Source: Paenibacillus sp. HGH0039 (GTDB lineage Bacteria > Bacillota > Bacilli > Paenibacillales > NBRC-103111). Taken from it: a stretch of DNA of 63,622 nucleotides. Below the pieces are notes generated by a model. That model saw nothing but the letters and a program-made list of their open reading frames with translations, was not told where the DNA came from and searched no databases. The stretch covers positions 1 to 63,622 of the forward strand of contig NZ_KE150415.1 in NCBI RefSeq assembly GCF_000411255.1. Reading direction: 5' to 3'. A program made the translations under genes and the position numbers. Shown piece by piece: positions 10,042-21,547 of this stretch (its first letter is position 1; each line of letters begins with the position of its first letter).

Positions 10042-10992
10042 CTAAGAATTCGGGTTTAATCCCGGGTCGGCAATGGTCGCTTTCCACTTTTGGCGGAGGG
10101 ACAGCAAATACTCGTTAAGAGGAGGCGCTTCCTGCAGGGCGAGCTGTTTCCGCACACTCTCCCGGATAGCCGCTTCGTCGGGACCGGTATTCATTTTTTT
10201 CTCCGTGATTAAAATAAGGGCATATCCTCCCGCGGTCTTGATTGGCGCGCTCAATTGGCCGACCCCTAATTTACGGGCCGCCTTCATGATCTCCGCCGGC
10301 TGGAACGGATCGTCCTCCTCCATCCAGCCCAGATCTCCTCCCTGGCTCCCGGAATCGTCCAAAGAACGGTCCCTGGCCAAAGTCGCGAAACTCTCCCCGC
10401 CCTGGTAGGCGGCCGTCGCCTTCTTAGCTTGATCCAGAGCGGACACGACCATTTTGTGAAGGTGAATTTGAGCGGCCTGCTTGAATTCTTCAGGATGCCC
10501 CTGTATGTACTTGGTAATCCGGTCGTCTGCTATCTCGACATCATGCGTCGCAAGCTTTTCGAGCAAAAGTTTATAGAGCACGTCTTCTCTGACGTCCTCT
10601 TTGCTCATTCCGAGCTGTTCTTTCATCGAGTCGTAAAAGTTTTGTTCGTTTTCGTAGCCCTGCTGCATCCGCTTCAGCTCACGGCTGATTTCCGCTTCGT
10701 TGATGTCCACTCCCTGCTCCTGGGCTTCCAGCCGGAGGGTCTCGCGGTCCAGCATTTGATTGAGCATTTCGGCACCGTAGTGTTTGGTCAACTTCTCCGT
10801 CAATTCGCCTTGTGTAAATTCACGGCCCGTGATCCGGGCCACAATGTGACCGTCGGCAGGAATATCCCCGGAACGTCCGCCTGCCGCCGACTTCTTCCCT
10901 AGTCCCGTTTCCGACAATTGTAGCGACAAGAGGACAATGACTCCTATCGACAAAGCGAGGATAGCTCCCCACAACACTTTTACATTGTGCAT
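10042..10992 (-). CDS. Membrane-anchored peptidylprolyl isomerase (PrsA/SurA-like, YacD)
   Basis: Extracytoplasmic folding factor of the parvulin/SurA class. The 316-residue protein has an N-terminal membrane segment (about 8-26, LWGAILALSIGVIVLLSLQL) without a lipobox, a SurA-type N-terminal chaperone region (about 48-165, GREFTQGELTEKL onward) and a parvulin domain (about 170-270, with SQGGDLGWMEEDDPF and LGVGQLSAPIKTAGGYALI). It is the last gene of the nadABC-coaX-hslO operon, 18 bases after hslO. B. subtilis has yacD at the same place. It is distinct from the lipoprotein PrsA at 32823-33983. Confidence 0.85.
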   Translation of the reverse strand: MHNVKVLWGAILALSIGVIVLLSLQLSETGLGKKSAAGGRSGDIPADGHIVARITGREFTQGELTEKLTKHYGAEMLNQMLDRETLRLEAQEQGVDINEAEISRELKRMQQGYENEQNFYDSMKEQLGMSKEDVREDVLYKLLLEKLATHDVEIADDRITKYIQGHPEEFKQAAQIHLHKMVVSALDQAKKATAAYQGGESFATLARDRSLDDSGSQGGDLGWMEEDDPFQPAEIMKAARKLGVGQLSAPIKTAGGYALILITEKKMNTGPDEAAIRESVRKQLALQEAPPLNEYLLSLRQKWKATIADPGLNPNS

Positions 10993-11010
10993 GCTCTCTC
11001 CCTCGATTTG

Positions 11011-11886
11011 TTACTTGTTGATGGAATCCAACATAGTTTGCAGCTCTTCGCGTTCAAATTGGTATGCTTCATTGCAGAAATGGCAGACGACTTCCGCCCG
11101 TCCGTCTTCATCGATTAAAGATTGAAGCTCATCACGGCCTAAGCTGATGATGGTTTGCTCCACTCTTTCCCGGGAACATTTGCATTGAAAAGATACGGCA
11201 GACCGTTCCATAATTTCTACGGACGGCAGCACTTCTTTCAGCACTTCTTCAAGCGATGCGCCGCGATCCAGCAGGGTAGTGATCGGCGGGATCTGTGCCA
11301 GCGTCTTTTCGATTTCAGTGATTTCATCGTCCGTCAGCCCCGGCAGAAGCTGAATAATGAACCCTCCGGAAACTTTGACCGTCCGGTCGACGTCCACAAG
11401 TACACCAAGGGCAACAGCCGAAGGCGTCTGTTCGGACTTGGCGAAATAGTAGGTAAAATCTTCGGCCAGTTCACCGGAGACGATCGGAATGCTGCCGCGG
11501 TAATTTTCTTTAAGCCCGAGATCTTTCGTTACATATAAAAATCCGTCCGTTCCGACCGCGCCCGCCACATCCAGTTTGCCCTTGGCGTTCAATGGCAGAT
11601 CTACATTCGGATCGTCTACATATCCGCGTACCTCGCCCTTGGAATTGGCGTCAACGACGATAGAACCGATAGGTCCGCCGCCCTTAACCTGCAGGGTCAG
11701 CTTTTCTTCGCCCTTCAGCATAGCGCCCATCATAAGACCGGCTGCGGCCGTTCTTCCCAGGGCGGCCGTGGCTGTCGGCGTTGTATGGTGCCGTTGGCGG
11801 AGTTCTTCCGTAATGGAGGTCGTCAGGACGGCAAACGCCCGGACTCTTCCTTCCAGCGCAGTTCCGCGGATCAAATAATCACTCAT
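11011..11886 (-). CDS. hslO: Redox-regulated chaperone Hsp33
   Basis: Chaperone switched on when a C-terminal zinc centre is oxidised. The 291-residue product has the N-terminal fold beginning SDYLIRGTALEGRVRAFAV and the four zinc-binding Cys as FQCKCSRERV (about 235-240) and VVCHFCNEAY (about 268-272), so the switch is intact. I take the ATG at 11886; an adjacent upstream GTG is possible. It lies about 20 bases after coaX in the nad operon, as in B. subtilis (coaX-hslO-yacD). Confidence 0.95.
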   Translation of the reverse strand: MSDYLIRGTALEGRVRAFAVLTTSITEELRQRHHTTPTATAALGRTAAAGLMMGAMLKGEEKLTLQVKGGGPIGSIVVDANSKGEVRGYVDDPNVDLPLNAKGKLDVAGAVGTDGFLYVTKDLGLKENYRGSIPIVSGELAEDFTYYFAKSEQTPSAVALGVLVDVDRTVKVSGGFIIQLLPGLTDDEITEIEKTLAQIPPITTLLDRGASLEEVLKEVLPSVEIMERSAVSFQCKCSRERVEQTIISLGRDELQSLIDEDGRAEVVCHFCNEAYQFEREELQTMLDSINK

Positions 11887-11909
11887 CACGTTACCCCGTT
11901 TCTTGTAAG

Positions 11910-12683
11910 CTATTCCTGCTTCGCATTTTTGGTATAAATGAAGCGCAGGCCCTCCAGCGTCAGCATCGGATCGACGACATCGATCGTACGGGATTCGCTT
12001 GCGATTAGTTCGGCATGTCCTCCGGTCGCGATAACTTTAGGAGCAATGCCGAATTCCTGTTTGACCCGGTCCACGATTCCGTCTACCTGGCCGACATAGC
12101 CGAAAATGATTCCGGCCTGCATGGACGATATCGTGTTGCGTCCGATAACGCTCTTGGGCTTGATCAGTTCGATACGCGGCAGTTTGGCCGCCCGCTGATA
12201 CAGAGCCTCTGTTGAAATTCCGATGCCGGGCGCAATCGCACAGCCGATAAGCTGCCCCGCCTTGTCTATATAATCGTACGTGGTCGCCGTACCGAAATCA
12301 ACAATGATGCAAGGAGAGCCGTACAGCTCGAGTGCAGCCACGGCATTGACGATCCGGTCCGCCCCCACTTCCTTCGGATTATCGACCCGGATGTTGAGCC
12401 CCGTCTTGATGCCCGGCCCGACGATAAGCGGCGTTCTCTTCACATATTTTAAACAAAGGTGTTCCAGCGCAAACATCAGAGGCGGTACAACGGATGAAAT
12501 AATGACCCCTTCGATCTGCTGGATATCAATGCCGGCATATTGAAAGAGGTTATGAAACATCATCCCGTACTCGTCCACGGTCGCAGAGCGATTCGTGCCG
12601 AGCCGCCAGTGATGAAGCAATTCGGTGCCCTGATAAATGCCCAGGACTATATTGGTGTTGCCAACGTCTACGACTAAAATCAC
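11910..12683 (-). CDS. coaX: Type III pantothenate kinase
   Basis: First enzyme of coenzyme A synthesis from pantothenate; the type III kinase is not feedback-inhibited by CoA. The 257-residue product has the ASKHA-fold motifs [16 protein letters not shown] (residues 2-17), [11 protein letters not shown] (about 107) and [13 protein letters not shown] (about 124-136). Its ATG overlaps the nadC stop by 4 bases, placing cofactor biosynthesis genes for NAD and CoA in one translationally coupled operon. Confidence 0.95.
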   Translation of the reverse strand: MILVVDVGNTNIVLGIYQGTELLHHWRLGTNRSATVDEYGMMFHNLFQYAGIDIQQIEGVIISSVVPPLMFALEHLCLKYVKRTPLIVGPGIKTGLNIRVDNPKEVGADRIVNAVAALELYGSPCIIVDFGTATTYDYIDKAGQLIGCAIAPGIGISTEALYQRAAKLPRIELIKPKSVIGRNTISSMQAGIIFGYVGQVDGIVDRVKQEFGIAPKVIATGGHAELIASESRTIDVVDPMLTLEGLRFIYTKNAKQE

Positions 12684-13549
12684 AAGGAAACTCCTTTCTG
12701 CTCGTTAAGATCCAGACTGATATCAAGCGCAGACACGGAGTAGGTCAGTCTTCCGACGGAAATCACATGTACCCCTGTTTCCGCCAGCGATTTGATCGTT
12801 TCCAGCGTAACGGAACCGGAGCCCTCTACCAATACATGCGGAGCCTGGCTTTTTACGATAGAAACGGCTTTGGCCATGTCGGCCGCTTTCATATTGTCCA
12901 GCATAATAATATCCGCGCCAACCGCAATGGCTTCGTCCAGCTGTTCGAAGTTCTCCACCTCTACTTCAATTTTCATCGTATGAGGGATTCTCGAACGAGC
13001 CGCACGGACGGCCGCCGTAATGCTGCCTGCACCCTTGATGTGATTATCTTTGATCATGACGGCATCGTACAGGCCGTAGCGGTGATTGAACCCGCCGCCG
13101 ACTCGTACGGCGTATTTCTCAAGCATTCGGTGCCCCGGTGTCGTTTTCCGTGTATCGACGAGCCGGGTAGGAAGACCCTCCAGCGCGTTCACATATTGAC
13201 GCGTACGCGTGGCGATACCGGACATCCGTTGAAGAAGATTGAGAGCAAGCCGTTCTCCCTTCAAGATACTCCGAGTGTTTCCCGTCACGATGGCTATTAC
13301 CGTCCCCTTGGAAACAAACTCTCCTTCCTTTACCTGCGGCGAAAACACCAGGTTCTCGTCCACTTCCGCGAATACTTCCTGCGCTACGCGCAGGCCCGCC
13401 ACAATTCCCGATTCTTTCAGATGAATGATCCCTTTGCTCTGCTGGTCCGCGGGGATGGTGTACATCGTGGTCACATCACCGGTTCCGATATCCTCGTCGA
13501 GCCACAACTTGATGTTCTGCCGTATTTGTTTAAAGTTTAATTCCATCAT
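12680..13549 (-). CDS. nadC: Nicotinate-nucleotide pyrophosphorylase (quinolinate phosphoribosyltransferase)
   Basis: Converts quinolinate and PRPP to nicotinate mononucleotide and CO2. The 289-residue product has the signatures [11 protein letters not shown] (about 18-28), [33 protein letters not shown] (about 138-157) and [12 protein letters not shown] with the metal-site acidic residues. Its start (ATGATG) overlaps the nadB end by about 20 bases; the second ATG is equally possible. Confidence 0.96.
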   Translation of the reverse strand: MMELNFKQIRQNIKLWLDEDIGTGDVTTMYTIPADQQSKGIIHLKESGIVAGLRVAQEVFAEVDENLVFSPQVKEGEFVSKGTVIAIVTGNTRSILKGERLALNLLQRMSGIATRTRQYVNALEGLPTRLVDTRKTTPGHRMLEKYAVRVGGGFNHRYGLYDAVMIKDNHIKGAGSITAAVRAARSRIPHTMKIEVEVENFEQLDEAIAVGADIIMLDNMKAADMAKAVSIVKSQAPHVLVEGSGSVTLETIKSLAETGVHVISVGRLTYSVSALDISLDLNEQKGVSL

Positions 13550-15161
13550 TAAGTATCCACTCCTCCGTCAGACCACATTCACGGTTTAATACGATATGTT
13601 TAAGCCACTGCTCATCTCTGCGCTGCGGAAAATCCTCCCGGTAATGCCCGCCGCGGCTTTCTTCACGAAGCAGCGCGGCTTCGGCTGTCAGCAGCGCGCA
13701 GGTCAGCAAATTAGCGAATTCGTAATCTTCCCTGCGGGTAAGGCATGAGTCGAAGGACGGCAGATGCCGTTTAAGTTCGTCGAGTCCCCGCTGAAGCCCA
13801 GCCGCATCTCGGCGGACTCCCGCATAACGAACCATGACCTTCTGCAGCTTCAATTTTTTCTCTACCATTGCCTGTTTCGGCAGCTCCGTACGGGCAGCGG
13901 TTTCCTCACCTGTCTGGGGCACCTGGTTCAGAAGCGGAGCAAGTGACCGGATGCGATCTATAATCCGGCGTCCGAAAACAATCGCTTCGGATAACGAATT
14001 GCTCGCCAGCCGGTTAGCTCCGTGTACACCCGTAGAGGATACTTCCCCGCAAGCGAACAACCTCTTTATGTTGGTTTCCCCATGCAGATCGGTCTTTACC
14101 CCTCCCATCATATAATGGGCGGCAGGGGCGACGGGAATCCAGTCGCTTGTCAAGTCCAGACCGAATGACAGACAAGTTTCATAGATGGTAGGGAACCGGT
14201 GCCGGATCATCTGTTCCGGCTCATGGGTTATATCCAGGTAGATAAAACTGGAACCTGTTTCCTCGATTTCGCTGACGATCGCGCGGGCTACTACATCTCG
14301 GGGAGCAAGCTCGAGCTGCGGATGATATTTCTCCATAAACCGCTCCCCTTTGATGTTGCGCAAATATGCGCCCTCACCACGGACCGCCTCCGAAATCAGA
14401 AAACGCGGCGCTCCCGGGTAAACAAGCACGGTCGGATGAAACTGGATAAACTCCATATCACGTATGTCAGCTCCGGCGCGGTAAGCGATCGCCACCCCGT
14501 CTCCGGTCGCAACGTCCGGATTAGTCGTGTAGCGGAACAACTGACCCGCACCGCCTGTACATAGCACGGTCGCGTTGCCCTGGACATATACACGCTGTCC
14601 ATCGGGCTTTTGAACCAGGGCACCGCAGCATTCCCCGTCAACCGTAATCAGATCAATCACAATATGATCATCCCAAATTTCAATGGACGGGTTATTCTTG
14701 GTATTTTCGGAAAGCGCCCTCACAATCTCAGCGCCGGTCGCATCCCCATTCGCGTGGAGAATCCTCCGCTGGCTGTGAGCGCCTTCTTTGGTCAAGGCGA
14801 TTTCCCCGTCTTCCAAATCAAACTGCGTCCCCATCCGGATCAGGTCCTGTACGCCCTGTGGTCCTTCATGAACCAGTACGTCCACAGCATCTCGCGAACA
14901 CAAGCCCGCGCCAGCGACAAGCGTGTCCTGCAGATGATACTCAGGCGAATCTTCATCGGAAATTACAGCGGCAATTCCACCTTGGGCATACCGGGTGTTG
15001 CTGTCCAGAAGCGATTTCTTCGTAATCAAAAGCACGCGTTGAGAAGCGCTGGCCTGCAGGGCCGTGAATAAACCGGCAATGCCTGCGCCGATAATGATTA
15101 CGTCGGTTTTATAGTGCGGAATGGCGGTCAAATCCGTATCCGTTAAGTATCTAGGTATCAT
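13530..15161 (-). CDS. nadB: L-aspartate oxidase
   Basis: FAD enzyme that oxidises L-aspartate to iminoaspartate, substrate for NadA. The 543-residue product has the Rossmann FAD signature VIIIGAGIAGLFTALQA (about 21-37), NTRYAQGGIAA (about 55), GEGAYLRN, the active-site segment PAAHYMMGGVKTDLHG (about 345-360) and GANRLASNSLSEAIVFG for the flavin. The C-terminal helical extension is complete. The succinate dehydrogenase paralogue is excluded by the nadA and nadC neighbours. Confidence 0.96.
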   Translation of the reverse strand: MIPRYLTDTDLTAIPHYKTDVIIIGAGIAGLFTALQASASQRVLLITKKSLLDSNTRYAQGGIAAVISDEDSPEYHLQDTLVAGAGLCSRDAVDVLVHEGPQGVQDLIRMGTQFDLEDGEIALTKEGAHSQRRILHANGDATGAEIVRALSENTKNNPSIEIWDDHIVIDLITVDGECCGALVQKPDGQRVYVQGNATVLCTGGAGQLFRYTTNPDVATGDGVAIAYRAGADIRDMEFIQFHPTVLVYPGAPRFLISEAVRGEGAYLRNIKGERFMEKYHPQLELAPRDVVARAIVSEIEETGSSFIYLDITHEPEQMIRHRFPTIYETCLSFGLDLTSDWIPVAPAAHYMMGGVKTDLHGETNIKRLFACGEVSSTGVHGANRLASNSLSEAIVFGRRIIDRIRSLAPLLNQVPQTGEETAARTELPKQAMVEKKLKLQKVMVRYAGVRRDAAGLQRGLDELKRHLPSFDSCLTRREDYEFANLLTCALLTAEAALLREESRGGHYREDFPQRRDEQWLKHIVLNRECGLTEEWILNDGIKL

Positions 15162-15201
15162 GGCGGTTCACCCGTGCCTTCAACAAAGAGAGTAGCGCAT
15201 G

Positions 15202-16140
15202 CTACTTAACTTGTAACATGCGCTCTAAGGAAAGCTTTGCTTTTTCAGCCACTTCCGGTGCTACATAGATTTCAGGCTGCATGGTTTCCAGACACCGGAC
15301 GACTTTTTTCAAGTTGTTTACTTTCATATTCGGGCATACCAGATATTTCGTGGCAAAATGAAAAGTTTTATTAGGGCTGTCTAAACGAAGCTGATAGCCT
15401 GTTCCGTCTTCCGTTCCGACGATAAACTCCTGGCAATCGGATTCACGGCAGTACTTGATGATAGCCGTCGTGCTGCCCACAAAATCTCCGAGCTTAACAA
15501 CCTCCGGTCGGCATTCCGGGTGAACCACGAATTGCGCGTTGGGATGAGCCGCCTTCATTTCCTCGACATCTTTGACGGTCAGCATATCGTGGGTGTTGCA
15601 GTAGCCTTCCCAGATAATCATTTTTTTGTTTGTGAATTTTGATACATAGTCGCCTAAATTTTTATCCGGTACCCAGATAATCTCCTCGGCATCGATCGAT
15701 TCGATGACTTTTCTTGCATTTGCGGATGTGCAGCAGATATCCGTTTCGGACTTCACTTCCGCTGACGTGTTGATGTAGGCGACAACCTTCGCATTGGGGT
15801 GCTCTTTCTTCAGAGCCCGCAATCCTTCCACGTTCACCATGTCGGCCATTGGGCAGCCGGCCCGTTCGTCGGGAATAATCACCGTCTTGGTAGGAGCGAG
15901 AATTTTAGCGCTTTCCCCCATAAAGTGTACTCCGCAAAAAACGATAACATCTGCATCGGTTTCAGCGGCTTTCTGAGCCAGAAGAAATGAATCCCCGCGG
16001 AAATCGGCGACTTCCTGAATCTCGTCACGCTGGTAGTAATGAGCGAGAATAATGGCATTGCGTTCTTTCTTAAGCTCTAAAATTCGCTCTTTCAGCAGTC
16101 TGTTCTGCTCGGCTTTTCTTTCGAGAGCCAATGCCTCCAT
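15202..16140 (-). CDS. nadA: Quinolinate synthase A
   Basis: [4Fe-4S] enzyme condensing iminoaspartate with dihydroxyacetone phosphate to quinolinate. I place the start at the ATG at 16140 (312 residues) because AAGGAGG lies 8 bases upstream; the reading frame is open further but without a better site. It has HYYQRDEIQEVADFRGDS (about 34-51), candidate cluster Cys in VFCGVHFMGE (about 83), CCTSANA and HPECRPEV, and DNA-typical NadA spacing. First gene of the operon. Confidence 0.95.
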   Translation of the reverse strand: MEALALERKAEQNRLLKERILELKKERNAIILAHYYQRDEIQEVADFRGDSFLLAQKAAETDADVIVFCGVHFMGESAKILAPTKTVIIPDERAGCPMADMVNVEGLRALKKEHPNAKVVAYINTSAEVKSETDICCTSANARKVIESIDAEEIIWVPDKNLGDYVSKFTNKKMIIWEGYCNTHDMLTVKDVEEMKAAHPNAQFVVHPECRPEVVKLGDFVGSTTAIIKYCRESDCQEFIVGTEDGTGYQLRLDSPNKTFHFATKYLVCPNMKVNNLKKVVRCLETMQPEIYVAPEVAEKAKLSLERMLQVK

Positions 16141-16250
16141 GAATGCATCCTCCTTATATGAAGCGGCACGCCCTATGTTCAATAGCTATGGCGATCGCCT
16201 TCTCACCCTTGTTGAACTCTTTGTAAAAGGCAATTCAAGTATCACAACTA

Positions 16251-16279
16251 AATTTACACAACATGCATGGACGTGTCAA
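16251..16279 (-). promoter_or_regulatory. nad operon promoter
   Basis: On the minus strand TTGACA (16274-16279) is 17 bases from TAAATT (16251-16256), about 110 bases upstream of nadA. A NiaR-type operator would be expected nearby but I could not identify one with confidence. Confidence 0.6.
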
Positions 16280-16303
16280 TCCGCAAATCCGGCCGCTAAA
16301 ATG

Positions 16304-16335
16304 AAAAAACCGGACGTCCGCGGGGACATCCGGTT
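16304..16335 (-). terminator. Intrinsic terminator after ftsH
   Basis: A 12-base stem, AACCGGACGTCC with GGACATCCGGTT (one G-U/mismatch position), has a 4-base loop and is followed on the minus strand by TTTTTT. It lies 20 bases after the ftsH stop and separates it from the nad operon promoter. Confidence 0.85.
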
Positions 16336-16354
16336 GTATGCTCAGTTCTATCGG

Positions 16355-18331
<1,977 letters not shown>

Positions 18332-18364
18332 CCGCTACCTCCTCTCAAACGACACACTTTTTAT

Positions 18365-18394
18365 ATTTTACCACAGCATGTCTTAGCATCACAA
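18365..18394 (-). promoter_or_regulatory. ftsH promoter
   Basis: On the minus strand TTGTGA (18389-18394) and TAAAAT (18365-18370) lie 18 bases apart, about 35 bases upstream of the ftsH start, which has an AGGAGGT ribosome-binding site. Confidence 0.6.
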
Positions 18395-18426
18395 CAAAGC
18401 CGGCCGTGGGACATACCCGGGTGTTC

Positions 18427-18966
18427 TTAAGAAGAGTAAATCTCTGGTTTCAGAACACCGATGTAAGGAAGATTGCGGTATTTCTCGGCATAATCAAGCC
18501 CGTAGCCTACGATAAACGCATCCGGAATTTCAAAACCGGCATAATCGGGCTGCAGATCGACGGACCGTCTGGCAGGTTTGTTGAACAGAGTAACCACAGA
18601 CACGGACTGGGCATTTCTTCTCTCAAGCACGTCAATGAGGTAGCTCAGGGTCAAACCGCTGTCGATAATATCTTCGACGATCAGTACGTGACGTCCTTCT
18701 ACGGACACGTCCAAATCTTTAATGATTTTGACGACGCCCGACGACTTGGTCGATTGTCCATAGCTGGATACCGCCATAAAATCAAGCTCAAGCGGAATCG
18801 TAACCTGCTTCACGAGGTCCGCCATGAAAATAAAAGCTCCTTTAAGCACACAAATCACAAGCGGATTGCGGCCTTCGAAGTCTTTGGATATCTGGGCTCC
18901 AAGCTCCTGTACCTTAGCTTGAATTTGTTCCTCCGAGTAAAAAACTTCTTGAATGTCGTTAAACAA
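18427..18966 (-). CDS. hprT: Hypoxanthine phosphoribosyltransferase
   Basis: Purine salvage enzyme making IMP/GMP from hypoxanthine/guanine and PRPP. The 179-residue product has the PRPP loop [17 protein letters not shown] (about 93-109), the family motif [17 protein letters not shown] (about 35-51), and the C-terminal [20 protein letters not shown]. It is 40 bases downstream of tilS. In B. subtilis TilS and HprT also act together as a regulator of ftsH; the conserved order tilS-hprT-ftsH is compatible with this but does not show it. Confidence 0.96.
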   Translation of the reverse strand: MFNDIQEVFYSEEQIQAKVQELGAQISKDFEGRNPLVICVLKGAFIFMADLVKQVTIPLELDFMAVSSYGQSTKSSGVVKIIKDLDVSVEGRHVLIVEDIIDSGLTLSYLIDVLERRNAQSVSVVTLFNKPARRSVDLQPDYAGFEIPDAFIVGYGLDYAEKYRNLPYIGVLKPEIYSS

Positions 18967-19006
18967 GGATGCTCCCCCTACTTAATAATATGAAAACTGT
19001 GACAAA

Positions 19007-20524
19007 TCATTCTCCAAGGCCGTTTCCCTCAGTCACCGGGGGCTCAATCCGGATGTGCAGCCAACGTACGGTTCCCGGTCCGACAAGCGCATGGCGGGAA
19101 CGACGAACGCCCGGTATCCACAGAACCCTTCCTTCTGCATCCATAAGCAGCGGAAGCCGGTCTCTGCGGCTGGGCGGTATTTTGGCATCCATGAGAATAT
19201 CTTTTACTTTTTTGGTGCCGTTTAAACCAAACACGTCCAAACGATCCCCGGCTTGCCGGTTTCTCACCGACAACGGCATCCGAAGGGCATCAAGGTCAAA
19301 CCAAGCCTCGTCTGGGCAGGGTGCCGGAATATCGGCGCCGCCGACTCCATCCCGCTCCTCCGCCGTAAAACCAAAGGTCATTCCGGCTTCCGGAATAGGC
19401 AGAAACGGCTGCTGCAAGTCCACTTGATGCAAAAAAGCCGCATCCCCCGACCTGGCTGATGTCTCGGATCGAAAACAGATACGTTCGTACTCACGAATCA
19501 AGGCAATACGTCCGTCGATTGGCCATGTGAGATTGGAGGGACTGTCCTGCACAATTGCCGTACGAATCGCCTCTAATCTTGCATAATCGACGTTTTCCTC
19601 TTGAAAAGCGAGATAATTTAATATTAGTTTAATCACACGCCTTTGTAAAGCGACGTGCAAGTGAACAAAATCACCCCGATCCAAGCTCGCTGCACCCGCC
19701 TCGTCCTTGACGACGGAAGCATACACGCTGTCAGCTTCGTGTTCCATATAATCGTTCTCGGCCGTCATGATTTCACCCAGCCGGTTCAAGGACTCCGGAA
19801 GCTGATCGTTATATTGGCGCAAATAAGGCATCGCATCCAGCCGTATCCGGTTCCGGAAATACTTCCGCGAATCGTTGCTGCTGTCCCGGCAGTAAGCGAG
19901 CCCCAGGAAATCACAATAACTAATTACCTCTTTCTTGTATATACGAAGCATAGGCCGGACGAGTTCCACTTTTTTTTCGGCTCGCCGCTCGGGTATTCCC
20001 GTTAATCCTCCGGGCCCGGTGCCCCGTAAAATCCGCATCAGAATCGTCTCGGCCTGGTCGTCCGCGTGATGGGCGAGCGCGATTTTGCTTGCTCCATACT
20101 TGCGAGCCGTCTCAAAAAGGAACTCATACCGTTTCCGCCGCGCCGCGACCTGAGAGTTCAAGGCTGTTTCTTCTATATAAGCAGGCACATCAATAAAAGC
20201 CGACTCGCAGGGCAATCCGAGACGCTCCGCAAAGGAAGCCACAAATGCCGCTTCACGGTCGGACTCTTCCCCTCTGAATCGGTGATTGACATGCGCTACG
20301 ATGAGGCGCCAATTCCTTGAACCCGACAGCCCGTCCAGCAAATGAAGAAGCGCAACCGAATCCGGTCCTCCCGACACGGCTACAACGACGGTATCGCCCG
20401 CTTCCAGCAGCTTCTCTTCGGCGATACGGCTCTCGACGGCCGCACGGACCCGGAATCCCGGGTCCAATCCTTTGCTGCCGGGCTCCCTATGGTTAGCCTC
20501 TCTCGGCTGCCGCTTCCCTTCCAT
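19007..20524 (-). CDS. tilS: tRNA(Ile)-lysidine synthase
   Basis: Modifies the wobble C of tRNA-Ile(CAU) to lysidine, allowing AUA decoding; essential. The product has the PP-loop VVAVSGGPDSVALLHLL (about 45-60), the LAHHADDQAETILMRILRG motif (about 150-168), a central helical domain and a C-terminal substrate-binding domain (SVRNRQAGDRL). I prefer the ATG at 20524 (505 residues); a GTG at 20560 lacks a ribosome-binding site. It follows the protein kinase gene after a hairpin. Confidence 0.95.
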   Translation of the reverse strand: MEGKRQPREANHREPGSKGLDPGFRVRAAVESRIAEEKLLEAGDTVVVAVSGGPDSVALLHLLDGLSGSRNWRLIVAHVNHRFRGEESDREAAFVASFAERLGLPCESAFIDVPAYIEETALNSQVAARRKRYEFLFETARKYGASKIALAHHADDQAETILMRILRGTGPGGLTGIPERRAEKKVELVRPMLRIYKKEVISYCDFLGLAYCRDSSNDSRKYFRNRIRLDAMPYLRQYNDQLPESLNRLGEIMTAENDYMEHEADSVYASVVKDEAGAASLDRGDFVHLHVALQRRVIKLILNYLAFQEENVDYARLEAIRTAIVQDSPSNLTWPIDGRIALIREYERICFRSETSARSGDAAFLHQVDLQQPFLPIPEAGMTFGFTAEERDGVGGADIPAPCPDEAWFDLDALRMPLSVRNRQAGDRLDVFGLNGTKKVKDILMDAKIPPSRRDRLPLLMDAEGRVLWIPGVRRSRHALVGPGTVRWLHIRIEPPVTEGNGLGE

Positions 20525-20569
20525 GATTGTTTCCCCGCTTTCCGTCAACTGCTGCAGCACCCTGTTAAT

Positions 20570-20592
20570 CGGCCCTTGTAAAGAAAGGGCCG
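20570..20592 (-). other. GC-rich hairpin between kinase gene and tilS
   Basis: The inverted repeat CGGCCCTT / AAGGGCCG has a 7-base loop, lying just after the kinase stop. It has no T-run on the minus strand, so it is more likely an mRNA processing or stability element, or a leaky terminator, than a full terminator. Confidence 0.4.
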
Positions 20593-20608
20593 AAGTCTTG
20601 ACCTTTTT

Positions 20609-21547
20609 TCAGTCCAGATAAAAGTAAACGATCGTTCCCAGCAAAACAATCAAGGATATCGTCAAAAACAGAACAATCCCGGGGGCTTCTTTGCGTTCGG
20701 CCGGGACTTTGATGCCGCGCGCCTTCTTGGCTTGTTCCCTCCATACGGCAAGCGCTTCTTCGGAAGAAGCAAACCGGTTATTCAGAGCCTTCAGCAAAAA
20801 AGGAGCCAAGCCTTTCATCCGCTCGCTGCTTTTGACGATATCCTCAAGCATGGAGATATTCCGGTTCTGTGGAAGCTCCTGCAGGGCGGGGCGGAACGCG
20901 TCGCGTTCATCCAGTGTTTTGATGATCAGAACGGCGAACGAAAACAAATCGTAGCTCTCCTCCGCAACCCGTTCTCCCGCACACCAGTAGCCGCGGTCAA
21001 AAATCTCCGTAAACTGCTTAACCGCACGTCCCTTGGCCGTCATGCCGCCGAAATCTATCAACTCCACGCTTCCATGCTCCGTAAGAACGAGATTGTCGGA
21101 TTTCAGATCTCCGTAGATAAACCCGCTGCGGTGCAGCTCCGTAAGCTTTTTAAGCAGATTCGATCCGATCACGTAAATCCAGTCCTTGCCGTAGGTCCGT
21201 ATGTATTTCGATAAAGAAAGACCTTGTATGTAAGGCATGATAAAAAACGACAAGCGGCGTCCCTCGAATTCCGCATCGTCGGCATCCAGCAAAAATCGGC
21301 TGAACGACGTATCCGTTTTGGAAAGGGACTGCAGGGCGTTTACTTCGAACTGATGGTCGAGAGGATCGTATCCGATCTTCATCGCATACCGGCGCTCGCC
21401 TCTGCGTACAAGCAGCACTTGGCCGTTCGCTCCCGAACCCAGCCCGCGCACAACCGTATAAGTTCTGCCGTTCCAGATCCCCTTGAGGGTCGTACCGAGC
21501 GGCAGGGCGGGCTCATACGACGTAGTCACGCAGCATCCCGTCCTCAT
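20609..21547 (-). CDS. Membrane-anchored Ser/Thr protein kinase (YabT/PrkD-like)
   Basis: Hanks-type kinase of 312 residues with a G-loop GLGSGANGQVLLVRRG (about 36-51), the ATP-binding Lys in YAMKIG, the catalytic loop GDLKSDN (about 144-150, with YGD in place of HRD) and the metal-binding DFGG (about 162). A C-terminal membrane segment (about 289-311) leaves only two or three residues outside, so like YabT it lacks an extracellular sensor. The start is unclear: the ATG used overlaps the VWA gene end by 35 bases, and an in-frame GTG at 21529 is possible. In B. subtilis YabT is a sporulation kinase activated by DNA. Confidence 0.85.
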   Translation of the reverse strand: MRTGCCVTTSYEPALPLGTTLKGIWNGRTYTVVRGLGSGANGQVLLVRRGERRYAMKIGYDPLDHQFEVNALQSLSKTDTSFSRFLLDADDAEFEGRRLSFFIMPYIQGLSLSKYIRTYGKDWIYVIGSNLLKKLTELHRSGFIYGDLKSDNLVLTEHGSVELIDFGGMTAKGRAVKQFTEIFDRGYWCAGERVAEESYDLFSFAVLIIKTLDERDAFRPALQELPQNRNISMLEDIVKSSERMKGLAPFLLKALNNRFASSEEALAVWREQAKKARGIKVPAERKEAPGIVLFLTISLIVLLGTIVYFYLD

